DNA of 50,144 bases, from positions 1 through 50,144 of the forward strand of contig CAILAY010000167.1 in NCBI GenBank assembly GCA_903832285.1, written 5' to 3'. The position numbers and the translations under genes were made by a program. The stretch's first letter is position 1, and each line of letters begins with the position of its first letter. Below are positions 1 to 8,423 of the stretch, piece by piece. This stretch comes from an uncultured beta proteobacterium (GTDB taxonomy: Bacteria; Pseudomonadota; Gammaproteobacteria; Burkholderiales; Burkholderiaceae_C). The notes beneath the pieces were generated by a model. The model was given only the letters and a program-made list of their open reading frames with translations. It did no database searches and had not been told where the DNA came from.

Positions 1-769
1 CGCCCATGAGCCCATAGGTGATGGCCAGACCGAGAGCCACCAGCAGCAGGATGGAACCCAGGCTGATGCCCGTGAACAATTGGCCCAGGCGTTCGCCCAG
101 CATGAGCGACGATTCGACCGATCGCAGGGAGGTTTGAAGGGCGGTCTTGACGTCGCCTTCTGTCTCGATCTTGAGACGTTCCAGTAACAGCGTCTTGATG
201 TTGGGGTTGCCGCTTTGTGCCAGCAAAGTGGCGGCTTTCAGGCGTTTACTCTGGTCTGGACTGTTGAGAAGCATCGCGGCGTGCAGCAAACCGAGTTGGT
301 CTTTCAGTGCGGTCACGCTCTCGGTAGCGAGGGCCTTCTCGATCAGCGACAGGCGCGCATCGTCATTGCTGCCTTGCAGTTCGAGAATCGCTGCAGCGCG
401 CACGGTCGGGTCTTTGGAAAACAGCTTGAGCGCGGCCAGAGCGTTGTCGAGTTCGCCGCGCATGCGGTTGTTGTTGGTGATATCGTCCAACGCTGAGGGA
501 AGAGATAGGTCGTTACCCGTGACCGGGTCGTAGGCCTTGCCGTCCTTGAAGAGCACGAGCTGTTCGCCCGCGAGCTTGATGCTGTCGTCCGACAAGGCCT
601 GGACAAAAGCTGCCGTGCGTTCGTCCGCCTTCGGCATGGCATGGTTCAAGGCCGCGATGCGCGCATCCGTGTCCCCGATCGCGATCGCCTTGGCTTCAAC
701 CGCGGTGAGTGCGTGGGCCTGTTCCCCCACGAACAGCGCGGCAAGGAATATGACAGATTGAAGCATCAT
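1..769 (-). CDS. urtB: UrtB, urea ABC transporter permease (partial, N-terminal part)
   Basis: Inner-membrane permease of the high-affinity urea ABC transporter UrtABCDE. The reverse strand is open from an ATG at 769 to the window edge, giving about 256 residues. It opens with a signal-like stretch ending in EQAHA, then a helical, HEAT-like extracytoplasmic extension of roughly 200 residues, which is characteristic of UrtB among branched-chain amino acid type permeases. The first membrane helix follows (GISLGSILLLVALGLAITYG), just before the edge. It lies 178 bases downstream of urtA on the same strand, so the two should be cotranscribed. The rest of urtB and presumably urtCDE lie to the left. 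A second in-frame ATG directly follows the first, so the start is uncertain by one codon. Confidence 0.9.
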   Translation of the reverse strand, partial: MMLQSVIFLAALFVGEQAHALTAVEAKAIAIGDTDARIAALNHAMPKADERTAAFVQALSDDSIKLAGEQLVLFKDGKAYDPVTGNDLSLPSALDDITNNNRMRGELDNALAALKLFSKDPTVRAAAILELQGSNDDARLSLIEKALATESVTALKDQLGLLHAAMLLNSPDQSKRLKAATLLAQSGNPNIKTLLLERLKIETEGDVKTALQTSLRSVESSLMLGERLGQLFTGISLGSILLLVALGLAITYGLMG

Positions 770-856
770 GAAAGAACCTGTAGTGTGGGCACGGTGGTGG
801 ATGTCCACGCTGCAACTCCCGAAATGTCCTTTTGGGTGAAGAAAGGAAGGAGCGTC

Positions 857-938
857 GCGAGCGGTCCGAGGTGGGGTTTGAAGCGCGGAGCCGTACACCT
901 GTACGTCGAGCACTGGAAAACCCCAGATCGGACTGCGC
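857..938 (-). promoter_or_regulatory. urtA-urtB intergenic stem-loop
   Basis: An imperfect inverted repeat pairs about 862-879 with about 917-935; the matched cores are AAACCCCA and TCGGAC. It encloses a perfect small hairpin at 892-905 (CGTAC, four-base loop, GTACG). In the urtA-urtB transcript this would form a long stem with an inner hairpin between the binding-protein gene and the permease gene. No run of T follows, so it is more likely an RNA-processing or stabilising element, or a partial terminator, than a strong terminator. Such structures are known after periplasmic binding-protein genes; its role here is inferred. Confidence 0.5.
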
Positions 939-947
939 AGTAGCTTC

Positions 948-2219
948 TTACTTTTTCACTGGCTCATCGGGTTTCGAAGCATTGCCTTCGATGTACGGAG
1001 ACCAGGGTTTGGCCTTGACCGGGCCCGGTGTCTTCCATACCACGTTGAACTGGCCGTCCGCCTTGATTTCGCCGATGAACACCGACTTGTGCAAGTGGTG
1101 ATTCTTCGGGTCCATCATTGAGGTGATGCCGCTGGGCGCCTTGAAGGTCTGGCCGGCCATGGCTGCGATCACCTTGTCGGTGTCGGTGCTGCCGGCTTTC
1201 TTAACGGCCTGAGCCCACATGTTGATGCCGATGTAGGTGGCCTCCATCGGGTCGTTTGTCAAAGGCTTGTCTGAGCCAGGCAGCTTCTTGGCCTTGGCGT
1301 AGGTCGACCACTTCTTGATGAACTCGTCGTTGGCTGGGCCCTTGATCGACATGAAGTAGTTCCATGCGGCCAGGTGTCCCACCAGGGGCTTGGTGTCCAC
1401 GCCGCGCAGTTCTTCTTCACCCACGGAGAAGGCGACGACGGGAACGTCCTTGGCCTTCAGGCCGGCGTTGCCCAGTTCCTTGTAGAAAGGCACGTTGGAA
1501 TCGCCGTTGATGGTGGAGACTACGGCGGTTTTGCCGCCGGCAGAAAACTTCTTGATGTCGGCGACGATGGTCTGATAGTCAGAGTGGCCGAATGGTGTGT
1601 ACTTCTCGTCGATGTCCTTGTCGGCAACGCCTTTGCTCTTCAGGTAGGCGCGCAGGATCTTGTTGGTGGTGCGGGGGTAAACGTAGTCAGTGCCCAGCAG
1701 CACCCAGCGCTTGGCGCCGCCGCCGTCCTTGCTCATCAGGTAGTCGACTGCGGGGATAGCTTGCTGATTCGGAGCAGCGCCGGTGTAGAACACATTCTTG
1801 GACAGTTCTTCACCTTCGTACTGCACCGGATAGAACAGCAGACCGTTCATTTCTTCCACCACCGGCAGCACCGATTTACGCGACACGGAAGTCCAGCAAC
1901 CGAAGATCACGGAGACCTTGTCCTGGCCCAGCAACTGCTTGGTCTTCTCGGCGAACAGCGGCCAGTTGGAGGCCGGGTCCACCACCACGGGCTCAAGCTG
2001 CTTGCCCAGCAAGCCACCCTTGGCGTTGATTTCGTCGATCGCCATCAGCACCGTGTCTTTCAACACGGTTTCGGAAATGGCCATGGTGCCTGACAGGCTG
2101 TGCAGAACTCCTACCTTGATCGTGTCTGCTGCCAGTGCTTGCGTGGCGAAAGTCAATGCGCCCGTTGCGACCGCTGCCGCAATGGCGATGGCCTTGAGAT
2201 GTCCTCGACGATTCATCAT
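948..2219 (-). CDS. urtA: UrtA, urea ABC transporter substrate-binding protein
   Basis: Periplasmic urea-binding protein of the UrtABCDE transporter, 423 residues, the usual length for UrtA. A Sec signal peptide covers residues 1 to about 31 (MMNRRGHLKAI, hydrophobic core, ATQALA cleavage region). The mature protein begins DTIKVGVLHSLSGTMAISE, the type I periplasmic-binding opening of UrtA, and continues with NWPLFAEKTKQLL and FGCWTSVSRKSVLPVVEE. The open frame extends upstream to 2573, but that part covers the promoter and has no signal peptide. The ATG at 2219 is chosen because GGAG lies just before it and the signal peptide starts there; a second ATG follows at 2216. Transcribed from a sigma-54 promoter at 2288-2303, divergent from urease. 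Confidence 0.96.
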   Translation of the reverse strand: MMNRRGHLKAIAIAAAVATGALTFATQALAADTIKVGVLHSLSGTMAISETVLKDTVLMAIDEINAKGGLLGKQLEPVVVDPASNWPLFAEKTKQLLGQDKVSVIFGCWTSVSRKSVLPVVEEMNGLLFYPVQYEGEELSKNVFYTGAAPNQQAIPAVDYLMSKDGGGAKRWVLLGTDYVYPRTTNKILRAYLKSKGVADKDIDEKYTPFGHSDYQTIVADIKKFSAGGKTAVVSTINGDSNVPFYKELGNAGLKAKDVPVVAFSVGEEELRGVDTKPLVGHLAAWNYFMSIKGPANDEFIKKWSTYAKAKKLPGSDKPLTNDPMEATYIGINMWAQAVKKAGSTDTDKVIAAMAGQTFKAPSGITSMMDPKNHHLHKSVFIGEIKADGQFNVVWKTPGPVKAKPWSPYIEGNASKPDEPVKK

Positions 2220-2287
2220 GATGCTCCAGTAAAAGGTATGGGTTAGGCGAAATGGGCAGTTTGAAAACAAACCGCTGCAGGCGTTAT

Positions 2288-2303
2288 TGCAAGCACCGTG
2301 CCA
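2288..2303 (-). promoter_or_regulatory. Sigma-54 (RpoN) promoter of urtAB
   Basis: On the reverse strand the sequence CTGGCACGGTGCTTGCAAT is a complete match to the sigma-54 core TGGCAC-N5-TTGCA. The -24 box is at 2298-2303 and the -12 box at 2288-2292. Transcription would start near 2277, leaving a leader of about 58 bases before the urtA ATG. A sigma-54 promoter on a urea transporter fits nitrogen-limitation control by NtrC, and NtrC-like half-sites lie 50-150 bases upstream. Confidence 0.85.
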
Positions 2304-2355
2304 GCTTCGCTTGATGAACGCAGCAGCTACGCCAACCCAGGTCAGTCTTGGGCGA

Positions 2356-2444
2356 TGCACCACAAGGGCGTCTGCTATTGCACCAATTCCAAGCGGATGC
2401 TCGTGTCGTGGCGGCTTCTCAAGCATCATCCCGGTGCATGCACC
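2356..2444. promoter_or_regulatory. Candidate NtrC-binding half-sites in the urtA/ureA divergent spacer
   Basis: Two TGCACCA half-sites occur at 2356-2362 and 2379-2385, 23 bases apart, and a perfect palindrome GGTGCATGCACC occupies 2433-2444. These match the GCACCA/TGGTGC half-sites typical of NtrC enhancers. They lie between the two divergent sigma-54-type promoters at distances usual for an enhancer-binding protein. None of the TGCACCA sites has a good second half, so assignment to NtrC is inferred. The 386-base spacer 2220-2605 otherwise holds no credible gene. Confidence 0.5.
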
Positions 2445-2467
2445 CATTGGTACCGTCGTTGCCGTAT

Positions 2468-2483
2468 CGGCATGCAAGTTGCG
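2468..2483 (+). promoter_or_regulatory. Sigma-54-like promoter facing ureA
   Basis: CGGCATGCAAGTTGCG keeps the invariant GG and GC dinucleotides 10 bases apart and resembles TGGCAC-N5-TTGCA, with mismatches at the first and last bases of the -24 box and the last base of the -12 box. Transcription would begin near 2495, about 110 bases before ureA. It is weaker than the divergent urtA promoter; a second promoter for urease outside this site cannot be excluded. Confidence 0.45.
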
Positions 2484-2605
2484 AGACAATGCGCAAGACA
2501 TCTCTCCCTTGATAGAAGACGCAAGCACACCATGGAACTCAGCCCCGCGTTCGACCGGCATTTGCGACCGCACGAGCTAATGACGCCAGCACGGAGTGAA
2601 ACGAT

Positions 2606-2908
2606 ATGGAACTAACTCCTCGTGAAAAAGACAAGCTCTTGCTGTTCACCGCCGGCCTGCTGGCGGAGCGACGCAAGGCCCGCGGCCTGAAGCTCAACTA
2701 CCCGGAGGCAGTGGCGCTCATCAGCGCGGCGGTGATGGAGGGTGCGCGTGACGGCAAGACCGTGGCGCAACTGATGAGCGCAGGAAGGACCATCCTGACC
2801 CGCGCCGATGTGATGGACGGCATCGCCGAAATGATTCCGGACATCCAGATCGAAGCCACTTTCCCCGACGGCACCAAGCTGGTGACCGTGCACCAACCTA
2901 TCGTCTAA
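2606..2908 (+). CDS. ureA: Urease subunit gamma
   Basis: Gamma subunit of the nickel urease (urea to ammonia and carbamate) in the cytoplasmic UreABC complex. The 100 residues match the family length exactly. Recognisable segments are [20 protein letters not shown] at the start, [11 protein letters not shown] in the middle and VTVHQPIV at the end. It is the first gene of the rightward operon, 12 bases before ureB. It follows the divergent spacer with sigma-54-like signals, so nitrogen control is likely. Confidence 0.97.
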   Translation: MELTPREKDKLLLFTAGLLAERRKARGLKLNYPEAVALISAAVMEGARDGKTVAQLMSAGRTILTRADVMDGIAEMIPDIQIEATFPDGTKLVTVHQPIV

Positions 2909-2920
2909 AAGTCAAATAGC

Positions 2921-3226
2921 ATGATCCCTGGCGAACTCTTCACCGACGGTCCGGACCTCATCCTGAACCCTGGTCGGCGCACGCACACGCTGCTGGTGCA
3001 AAACACCGGTGACCGTCCAATCCAGGTCGGATCGCACTACCACTTTGCCGAGACCAATGGCGCGCTGCGATTCGATAGAGAAGCCGCACATGGCATGCGT
3101 TTGAACATTGCCTCGGGCTTGGCCGTGCGCTTCGAGCCGGGGCAGCAGCGCACGGTGGAACTGGTGGACTACGCGGGTGCGCGCCAGGTCTATGGGTTCA
3201 GGGGTTTGACGCAGGGAGTACTGTGA
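2921..3226 (+). CDS. ureB: Urease subunit beta
   Basis: Beta subunit of urease, 101 residues, standard for the separate-subunit form found in many proteobacteria. The start MIPGEL and the stretch [11 protein letters not shown] are family hallmarks, followed by [16 protein letters not shown] and a C-terminal YGFRG segment. Its TGA stop overlaps the ureC ATG by one base (TGATG), showing translational coupling. It carries no catalytic residues; it packs with UreA and UreC in the trimeric holoenzyme. Confidence 0.97.
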   Translation: MIPGELFTDGPDLILNPGRRTHTLLVQNTGDRPIQVGSHYHFAETNGALRFDREAAHGMRLNIASGLAVRFEPGQQRTVELVDYAGARQVYGFRGLTQGVL

Positions 3227-5001
3227 TGGCAACGATAGGACGACGCGCCTATGCCGAGATCTTCGGCCCCACTGTGGGCGACCGCGTGCGGCTGGCAGAT
3301 ACGGATCTGATCGTCGAAGTTGAGGTCGACTACACGCTGCGCGCCGGCGAGGGCTTGACCGACGCCGCTGGAAACGCCATAGGCTACGGCGAGGAGGTCA
3401 AGTTCGGCGGCGGAAAAACCATACGCGATGGCATGGCGCAAAGCCAGCGCACGCGCGATGGATCCGGCACTGGCGCGCAGGCCGGTGGCGCTGTCGACAC
3501 GGTGCTGACCAACGCACTCATCATCGACCACTGGGGCATCGTCAAGGCCGACATCGGTTTGAAGAGCGGGCGCATTGAGCGAATAGGCAAGGCCGGCAAC
3601 CCCGACGTCCAGCCGGGGGTGGACATCGTCATCGGTCCTGGCACCGAAATCATCAGTTGTGAGGGGCTCATCGTTACGGCCGGCGGCGTCGACACGCACA
3701 TCCACTTCATCTGCCCACAATTGATCGAAGAGGCGCTTACCAGCGGCGTCACCACCATGCTGGGCGGCGGCACCGGTCCGGCCACCGGCACCTTTGCCAC
3801 CACCTGCACGCCCGGCGCCTGGAACATCGAACGCATGCTGCAGTCGGCAGACGCGTTCGCGATGAACCTGGGGTTCATGGGCAAGGGCAACGCGAGTCTG
3901 CCCGACGCGCTGCGCGAGCAGGTGAACGCCGGCGCGCTGGGACTCAAGCTGCACGAAGACTGGGGGACCACGCCCGCAGCCATCGACAACTGTTTGAACG
4001 TGGCCGAAGAGGCCGACATCCAGGTCGCGATCCACTCGGATACGCTGAACGAATCGGGCTTCGTGGAGAACACCGTCGCTGCCTTTAAGGGCCGGAGCAT
4101 CCACACCTTCCACACCGAAGGTGCTGGCGGCGGCCACGCGCCCGACATCCTGAAGGTGGTGGGTGAACCCAACGTGCTGCCCAGTTCCACCAACCCCACG
4201 CGCCCCTACACCGTGAACACGCTGGACGAGCACGTGGACATGCTGATGGTGTGCCACCACCTGGACCCGGCCATCGCAGAGGATCTCGCCTTTGCCGAAA
4301 GCCGCATCCGCAAGGAAACCATCGCCGCCGAAGATATCCTGCACGACCTGGGTGCCATCAGCATGATGTCCAGCGACAGCCAGGCCATGGGCCGTGTCGG
4401 CGAAGTCATCATCCGCTCCTGGCAGACGGCGCACAAGATGAAGCAGCAGCGCGGCTCTTTGCCCGGCGACAGCGCGCGCCATGACAACTTCCGCGTGAAA
4501 CGCTACATCGCCAAATACACCATCAACCCGGCACTGACGCACGGCATTGCGCACGAAGTCGGTAGCATCGAGCCCGGTAAATGGGCCGACCTGGTGCTCT
4601 GGAAACCGGCGTTCTTCGGCGTGAAGCCGGCGCTGATCCTGAAAGGCGGCTTCATCGCCATGGCGGCGATGGGCGACCCGAATGCCTCGATACCGACGCC
4701 GCAGCCGGTGCACTACCGCCCCATGTTCGGCGCCTTTGGCGGCGCCATTGCGCGCACCTCGCTCACCTTCGTTTCGCAGGCGGGTTTGAAAGCTGGCATC
4801 AGGGAAAAGTTTGGTCTGACCAAGACCTTGAGCACCGTGAAAAACATCCGCAGCGTGCGCAAGCAGCACATGGTGCACAACCACTATCTGCCGCAGATGG
4901 AGGTGGACGCCCAGACCTACGCCGTGCGCGCCGATGGTCAACTGCTGACCTGCGAGCCCGCCACCAGCCTGCCGATGGCACAACGCTATTTTCTTTTCTG
5001 A
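3226..5001 (+). CDS. ureC: Urease subunit alpha (catalytic)
   Basis: Catalytic subunit with the dinuclear nickel site, 591 residues. All expected active-site residues are visible: His158 and His160 (VDTHIHF), Lys241 that becomes carbamylated (GLKLHEDWG), His270 (AIHSD), His296 (TFHTEG), flap Cys343 and His344 (MVCHHLDP) and Asp384 (SSDSQAMGR). Each is offset by 24 from Klebsiella numbering. Much of that offset comes from a short N-terminal-half insertion (about residues 76-88, RDGSGTGAQ) that lengthens the usual 567-572 residue protein. The ATG at 3226 overlaps the ureB stop; an in-frame GTG sits one codon upstream. Followed directly by ureE with a one-base overlap. Confidence 0.98.
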   Translation: MATIGRRAYAEIFGPTVGDRVRLADTDLIVEVEVDYTLRAGEGLTDAAGNAIGYGEEVKFGGGKTIRDGMAQSQRTRDGSGTGAQAGGAVDTVLTNALIIDHWGIVKADIGLKSGRIERIGKAGNPDVQPGVDIVIGPGTEIISCEGLIVTAGGVDTHIHFICPQLIEEALTSGVTTMLGGGTGPATGTFATTCTPGAWNIERMLQSADAFAMNLGFMGKGNASLPDALREQVNAGALGLKLHEDWGTTPAAIDNCLNVAEEADIQVAIHSDTLNESGFVENTVAAFKGRSIHTFHTEGAGGGHAPDILKVVGEPNVLPSSTNPTRPYTVNTLDEHVDMLMVCHHLDPAIAEDLAFAESRIRKETIAAEDILHDLGAISMMSSDSQAMGRVGEVIIRSWQTAHKMKQQRGSLPGDSARHDNFRVKRYIAKYTINPALTHGIAHEVGSIEPGKWADLVLWKPAFFGVKPALILKGGFIAMAAMGDPNASIPTPQPVHYRPMFGAFGGAIARTSLTFVSQAGLKAGIREKFGLTKTLSTVKNIRSVRKQHMVHNHYLPQMEVDAQTYAVRADGQLLTCEPATSLPMAQRYFLF

Positions 5002-5564
5002 TGTTGAAAACTTCCAAACTCATTCCCCAGGGCCAGGGCCTCGCTGCGGCGTTGGTCAAGCGCGCTGCCACGGTCGAACTCGAATGGGATCTGCGACAAA
5101 AAAGCCGGTTCGAGGCCAGCGACTCGCAGGGTCGCGTCATCGGCGTGTTCCTGGCGCGCGGCAGCGTGCTGCGCGGCGGCGATGTGCTGGTGGTCGAAGA
5201 CGGCTCGCTCATCCGCGTCATCGCAGCGCCGCAAAAAGTGCTGCGCATCACTGCCTGCGCCGAGCACGGTAGCGCCTTTGATCTGACGCGCGCTGCCTAT
5301 CACCTGGGCAACCGGCACGTGCCGATTGAACTCCAACCCGATCATCTGAAGATCGAGCCCGACCATGTGCTGGCCGACATGCTGCGCGCCATGCATCTGG
5401 CAGTGAACGAGGTGATGGAGGCGTTCGAACCCGAGAGCGGCGCCTATGCCTCGGGCGGTCATGCCCACGCCACAGCACACGAGCATTCACACAAGCCGAC
5501 GATCAGCATCAAGACTGCCGAACCGGCGCACGTACACGGCCCGCATTGCAAGCACGATCACTGA
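5001..5564 (+). CDS. ureE: Urease accessory protein UreE (nickel metallochaperone)
   Basis: Nickel-binding chaperone that delivers nickel to apo-urease through UreG. The protein has 187 residues, with the start ATG sharing one base with the ureC stop. The N-terminal peptide-binding half contains [19 protein letters not shown]. The metal-binding half contains [13 protein letters not shown], with the conserved dimer-interface His. The last 35 or so residues are His-rich ([13 protein letters not shown], then [11 protein letters not shown]), as in UreE proteins that store several nickel ions. Its stop overlaps the ureF ATG. Confidence 0.95.
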   Translation: MLKTSKLIPQGQGLAAALVKRAATVELEWDLRQKSRFEASDSQGRVIGVFLARGSVLRGGDVLVVEDGSLIRVIAAPQKVLRITACAEHGSAFDLTRAAYHLGNRHVPIELQPDHLKIEPDHVLADMLRAMHLAVNEVMEAFEPESGAYASGGHAHATAHEHSHKPTISIKTAEPAHVHGPHCKHDH

Positions 5565-6274
5565 TGCGATCACGTCTGCAATCCGACCACAGCGCGCTGC
5601 CTGCGCCCAGCCTGCTGCAGTTGATGTGGCTGGCGTCTCCCGCGCTGCCTGTGGGCGGGTTTGCGTACTCGGAAGGGTTGGAGGCGGCGGTGGAAAGCGG
5701 CCTCGTCGATTCGGAAGCATCGGCCTCTGACTGGCTGGTGGATCAACTGCACTTGAGCCTGGCGCGCTCCGATCTCGCAGCACTCGCCAAGGCTATTGGC
5801 GCCTGGCGACGACGTGACATGGACCACGTGCGCGAGCTCAATCACTGGATGCTACAGACCCGAGAGAGCCAGGAGATGCGGGCACAAACCGCGCAGATGG
5901 GGCGTTCACTGATGGAATGGCTGCGCCATCACAACACCGCCAGCCCAGAAGACATCGAGGCCTGCGCGCAGATGCAGCCCACTTACCCTATCGCCTTTGC
6001 GCTGGCCGCCGCCGCCACCCAGGCCGGCGTGCGCGACGCGCTGCTGGCCTTCGCCTTCAGTTGGGCCGAGAACATGATGGCAGCCGCGATCAAATCTGTA
6101 CCGTTGGGCCAAAGTGCGGGGCAGCGCATCCTGTCGCGTCTGGCCGATGAAATGCCTGCCGTGGTGGAGCAGGCCATGGGTCTGAAAGACAGCGCACGCC
6201 AGGCTTTCACGCCCATGCTGACGATCCTCAGTGCGCAACACGAAACCCAATACTCTCGACTCTTCCGATCCTGA
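5564..6274 (+). CDS. ureF: Urease accessory protein UreF
   Basis: UreF, 236 residues, part of the UreD-UreF-UreG activation complex; it gates GTPase action of UreG during nickel insertion. Family signatures are [20 protein letters not shown] near the N-terminus, the helix-rich middle, and [13 protein letters not shown]. The frame is open upstream from a TTG at 5546, but the ATG at 5564, overlapping the ureE stop in a TGATG, is the likely start. Two bases separate it from ureG. Its partner UreD is not encoded in the window. Confidence 0.94.
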   Translation: MRSRLQSDHSALPAPSLLQLMWLASPALPVGGFAYSEGLEAAVESGLVDSEASASDWLVDQLHLSLARSDLAALAKAIGAWRRRDMDHVRELNHWMLQTRESQEMRAQTAQMGRSLMEWLRHHNTASPEDIEACAQMQPTYPIAFALAAAATQAGVRDALLAFAFSWAENMMAAAIKSVPLGQSAGQRILSRLADEMPAVVEQAMGLKDSARQAFTPMLTILSAQHETQYSRLFRS

Positions 6275-6276
6275 TC

Positions 6277-6942
6277 ATGACGCAACTCCATCACATCCCC
6301 CATCGCACCAAAAAGCTTCCGCCCCTGCGCGTTGGCATCGGCGGGCCCGTTGGCTCCGGCAAAACCACTTTGCTGGAGATGCTGTGCAAGGCCATGCGCG
6401 ACCGCTACGACCTGGTGGCGATCACCAACGACATCTACACCAAGGAAGACCAGCGTTTGCTCACGCTCAGCGGCGCGCTGCCGGCCGAGCGCATCATGGG
6501 CGTGGAGACGGGTGGTTGCCCGCACACTGCGATCCGCGAAGACGCGTCCATCAACCTCGAGGCCATCGACCGCATGCTGGTGGAGTTCCCCGATGCCGAC
6601 ATCGTCTTCATCGAGTCCGGCGGCGACAACCTGGCAGCCACCTTCAGCCCGGAGTTGAGCGACCTCACGCTGTATGTGATCGACGTGGCAGCTGGTGAAA
6701 AGATCCCGCGCAAGGGCGGCCCCGGCATCACCAAGAGCGATCTGCTCGTCATCAACAAGACCGACCTTGCGCCGCACGTCGGCGCCGACCTGGACGTGAT
6801 GCGCACCGACACCCTCCGCATGCGCACTACGCCCCGTGGACTGCGCCCCTTTGTCATGACGAACCTGAAGACGCAAACGGGGCTGGCTGACGTGGTGGCA
6901 TTCATCGAACGACAGGGAATGCTGGTGGCAGAGCAAGCGTGA
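6277..6942 (+). CDS. ureG: Urease accessory GTPase UreG
   Basis: SIMIBI-class GTPase that drives nickel delivery to urease, 221 residues. Motifs in order: P-loop GPVGSGKT (residues 23-30), the switch region [10 protein letters not shown], the metal-binding CPH motif within [24 protein letters not shown], and the guanine-specificity NKTD. The short His-containing N-terminus (HHIPHR) may bind metal. It is the last gene of the ure operon. No ureJ/hupE nickel permease gene follows; the next gene is on the other strand. Confidence 0.97.
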   Translation: MTQLHHIPHRTKKLPPLRVGIGGPVGSGKTTLLEMLCKAMRDRYDLVAITNDIYTKEDQRLLTLSGALPAERIMGVETGGCPHTAIREDASINLEAIDRMLVEFPDADIVFIESGGDNLAATFSPELSDLTLYVIDVAAGEKIPRKGGPGITKSDLLVINKTDLAPHVGADLDVMRTDTLRMRTTPRGLRPFVMTNLKTQTGLADVVAFIERQGMLVAEQA

Positions 6943-7025
6943 ACGGAACGCCGCCCCGACCTTTGTCTCGAAGTGGGCGACTGCCGTTGCGCAGGTCATG
7001 CCGCAGGCGCAGGCCGCCAAGCTCC

Positions 7026-7042
7026 GCGCCTCACAGAGGCGC
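7026..7042 (-). terminator. Hairpin over the end of the anti-sigma gene
   Basis: A perfect GCGCCTC-ACA-GAGGCGC stem-loop sits across the stop codon of the anti-sigma factor gene, in the convergent space with ureG. There is no T-run on either strand, so intrinsic termination is uncertain. It could mark the 3' ends of both transcripts. Confidence 0.35.
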
Positions 7043-7813
7043 TGCCAGAAGCAGATCGCGGAACTGCTCCAATTCGTCCTTGCCGACATCGGAGACGGCC
7101 CAGAAGCTCATGCCGTCGCGGGTCCAGTGAACGACCTGATATCCCTGTCGGCTCAGCGACTGTTCGCCGGCTATGCGGCGGCTCCGGGCCTCGGCGTCGG
7201 TTGGCAGCACGAACAGATCGATCACGTGCAGGCGGCGCGCGTAAACCAGCGCTGCGACCGGTCGGTGGTCCACATAGTCGACGCGCGCGCCGGTGAGCGA
7301 AAAGCCCTGGGCAGCTGTGTCCCGCACCGGTGGTGAGTAATCGAGCTTGCCAGCGAACCACGGTTTGACCGTGTGTTGATCCGACGAAGCGACGTCCGTC
7401 AGGCGTTGGGTCAGGCTGGCGCGCATGTGGCTGGACACGATGTTGTCGACCAGCAGGTCGCTGGCCGACGGCTGCAGCACCGTCAAGCCAACACTCCATG
7501 CCACCGCGCTGGCCGTCACCATGACGCTGCCCCAATTGAGCCAAGACCAGCCTGATCGCGGAGGCGACGGGCGAGTTGCGGCGTTCTCGGGCGCGTCCGG
7601 AAGTGCCGCCAGGATGCGCTGTTCCAGACCCGCAGGTGCCCGGTGCAGCGTGGCCGTGGCAGCAGTTGCGGCATGCATCGCCGCACCCAGTTGCAATTGG
7701 CTCTGACAGTCGTGGCAGTGCGCAAGATGTCGCTCAAGCTCCGCTGCATCGCGCGCGCCCAGTTCGTGGTCGATGTGGGCTGGCAGGCATGCCAGTGTGT
7801 CCTTACATTCCAT
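7031..7813 (-). CDS. Zinc-finger anti-sigma factor, membrane-bound
   Basis: Likely inhibitor of the ECF sigma factor encoded just upstream, 260 residues. The N-terminus has the zinc-binding anti-sigma signature His29-x3-Cys33-x2-Cys36 (ELERHLAHCHDC). A Trp-rich hydrophobic segment at about residues 88-112 is the probable single membrane helix. The C-terminal 150 residues would then be periplasmic and include a small folded domain (VDYVDHRPVAALVYARRLHVIDLFV). Its ATG lies inside the sigma gene (11-base overlap), the usual arrangement of such pairs. Signal release by a redox or membrane stress is plausible but not shown. Confidence 0.85.
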   Translation of the reverse strand: MECKDTLACLPAHIDHELGARDAAELERHLAHCHDCQSQLQLGAAMHAATAATATLHRAPAGLEQRILAALPDAPENAATRPSPPRSGWSWLNWGSVMVTASAVAWSVGLTVLQPSASDLLVDNIVSSHMRASLTQRLTDVASSDQHTVKPWFAGKLDYSPPVRDTAAQGFSLTGARVDYVDHRPVAALVYARRLHVIDLFVLPTDAEARSRRIAGEQSLSRQGYQVVHWTRDGMSFWAVSDVGKDELEQFRDLLLAAPL

Positions 7814-8363
7814 GGTGAGCTCCCATTCCCATGTCGCGCAAGTGCATCAACATTAATTTTCGCGCGCGCGCCAGGCGTGACATGACGGTGCCGATCGGGA
7901 TTGCTGCAACCAACGCAATCTCCTTGTAGGACATGTCTTCGAGCTCCCTCAAAACCAGCACCTCACGAAACTCGGTCGGCAATCGGTCCAGCGCCTGATC
8001 GATGCAACGCCGGTCCTGCGCACGGGCCAGAATGGCTTCGGCAGGGATGGAATCGTCCACGCCATGAAACTCCTCGTCAAACGGCACATCCTGGGCGAGG
8101 CCACGGTTTTCGCGCAGCCACGTGTAGCACACGTTGCGCACGATCGCCAGTATCCAGGGCCGGGCCTGATCGCCGCGAAAGCTGTCGAAAGAATGGTACG
8201 CGCGCAAAAACGCGTCCTGCACAATGTCCTGAGCGTTGATGTCGTCGCGCACCAGCCAGCGCGCCAGATTGTAGGCAGCGTCCAGGCAAGGTAAGACAAG
8301 GCCTTCGAAACGCCTGCGGGTGTTGGCATCAGTCACATCAAAAGAAAAGTTTGTTCTTGCCAT
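7803..8363 (-). CDS. ECF-family RNA polymerase sigma factor
   Basis: Extracytoplasmic-function sigma factor of up to 186 residues. Region 2 covers about residues 20-88, with DIVQDAFLRAYHSFDSFRGD and WILAIVRNVCYTWLRENR. Region 4 covers about 122-172, with LPTEFREVLVLRELEDMSYKEIA and a helix-turn-helix ending GTVMSRLARARKLM. The short linker and lack of regions 1 and 3 fit ECF factors. Translation is coupled to the anti-sigma gene. The annotated ATG (8361-8363) lies inside a putative -10 box of its own promoter. If that promoter is real, translation from it would have to use a later start, for example the in-frame GTG at 8336. Confidence 0.92.
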   Translation of the reverse strand: MARTNFSFDVTDANTRRRFEGLVLPCLDAAYNLARWLVRDDINAQDIVQDAFLRAYHSFDSFRGDQARPWILAIVRNVCYTWLRENRGLAQDVPFDEEFHGVDDSIPAEAILARAQDRRCIDQALDRLPTEFREVLVLRELEDMSYKEIALVAAIPIGTVMSRLARARKLMLMHLRDMGMGAHHGM

Positions 8364-8389
8364 ACCGAAGCAATGCGGCTTTTATTCCC
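8360..8389 (-). promoter_or_regulatory. Putative ECF promoter, sigma-factor side
   Basis: On the reverse strand GGGAATAA (8389 down to 8382) is followed after 16 bases by GTATGG (8365-8360). This matches the forward promoter across the spacer in -35, spacing and four of the first five -10 bases. GGAA-type -35 boxes are typical of ECF sigma factors, so autoregulation is likely. The -10 box overlaps the annotated ATG of the sigma gene. Confidence 0.5.
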
Positions 8390-8423
8390 GAGGGCTATTC
8401 GTCGAAAAGAATTTTGCACGATC

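Noticed and set aside
1374..2093. 239-residue plus-strand open frame opposite urtA
   Set aside because: His/Val/Gln-rich shadow of urtA with no motif.
948..2573. Longer 541-residue version of UrtA starting at 2573
   Set aside because: The extra 118 residues cover the sigma-54 promoter and have no signal peptide; the ATG at 2219 has a ribosome binding site and a clear signal.
2298..2615. Open frame of about 105 residues in the urtA/ureA spacer as a possible small gene or ureD remnant
   Set aside because: No similarity to UreD, no ribosome binding site, and it covers the two promoters and the half-sites.
3190..4983. 597-residue open frame on the minus strand opposite ureC
   Set aside because: It mirrors the codon pattern of ureC, has His/Val/Gly-rich composition without motifs, and lies on a well supported gene.
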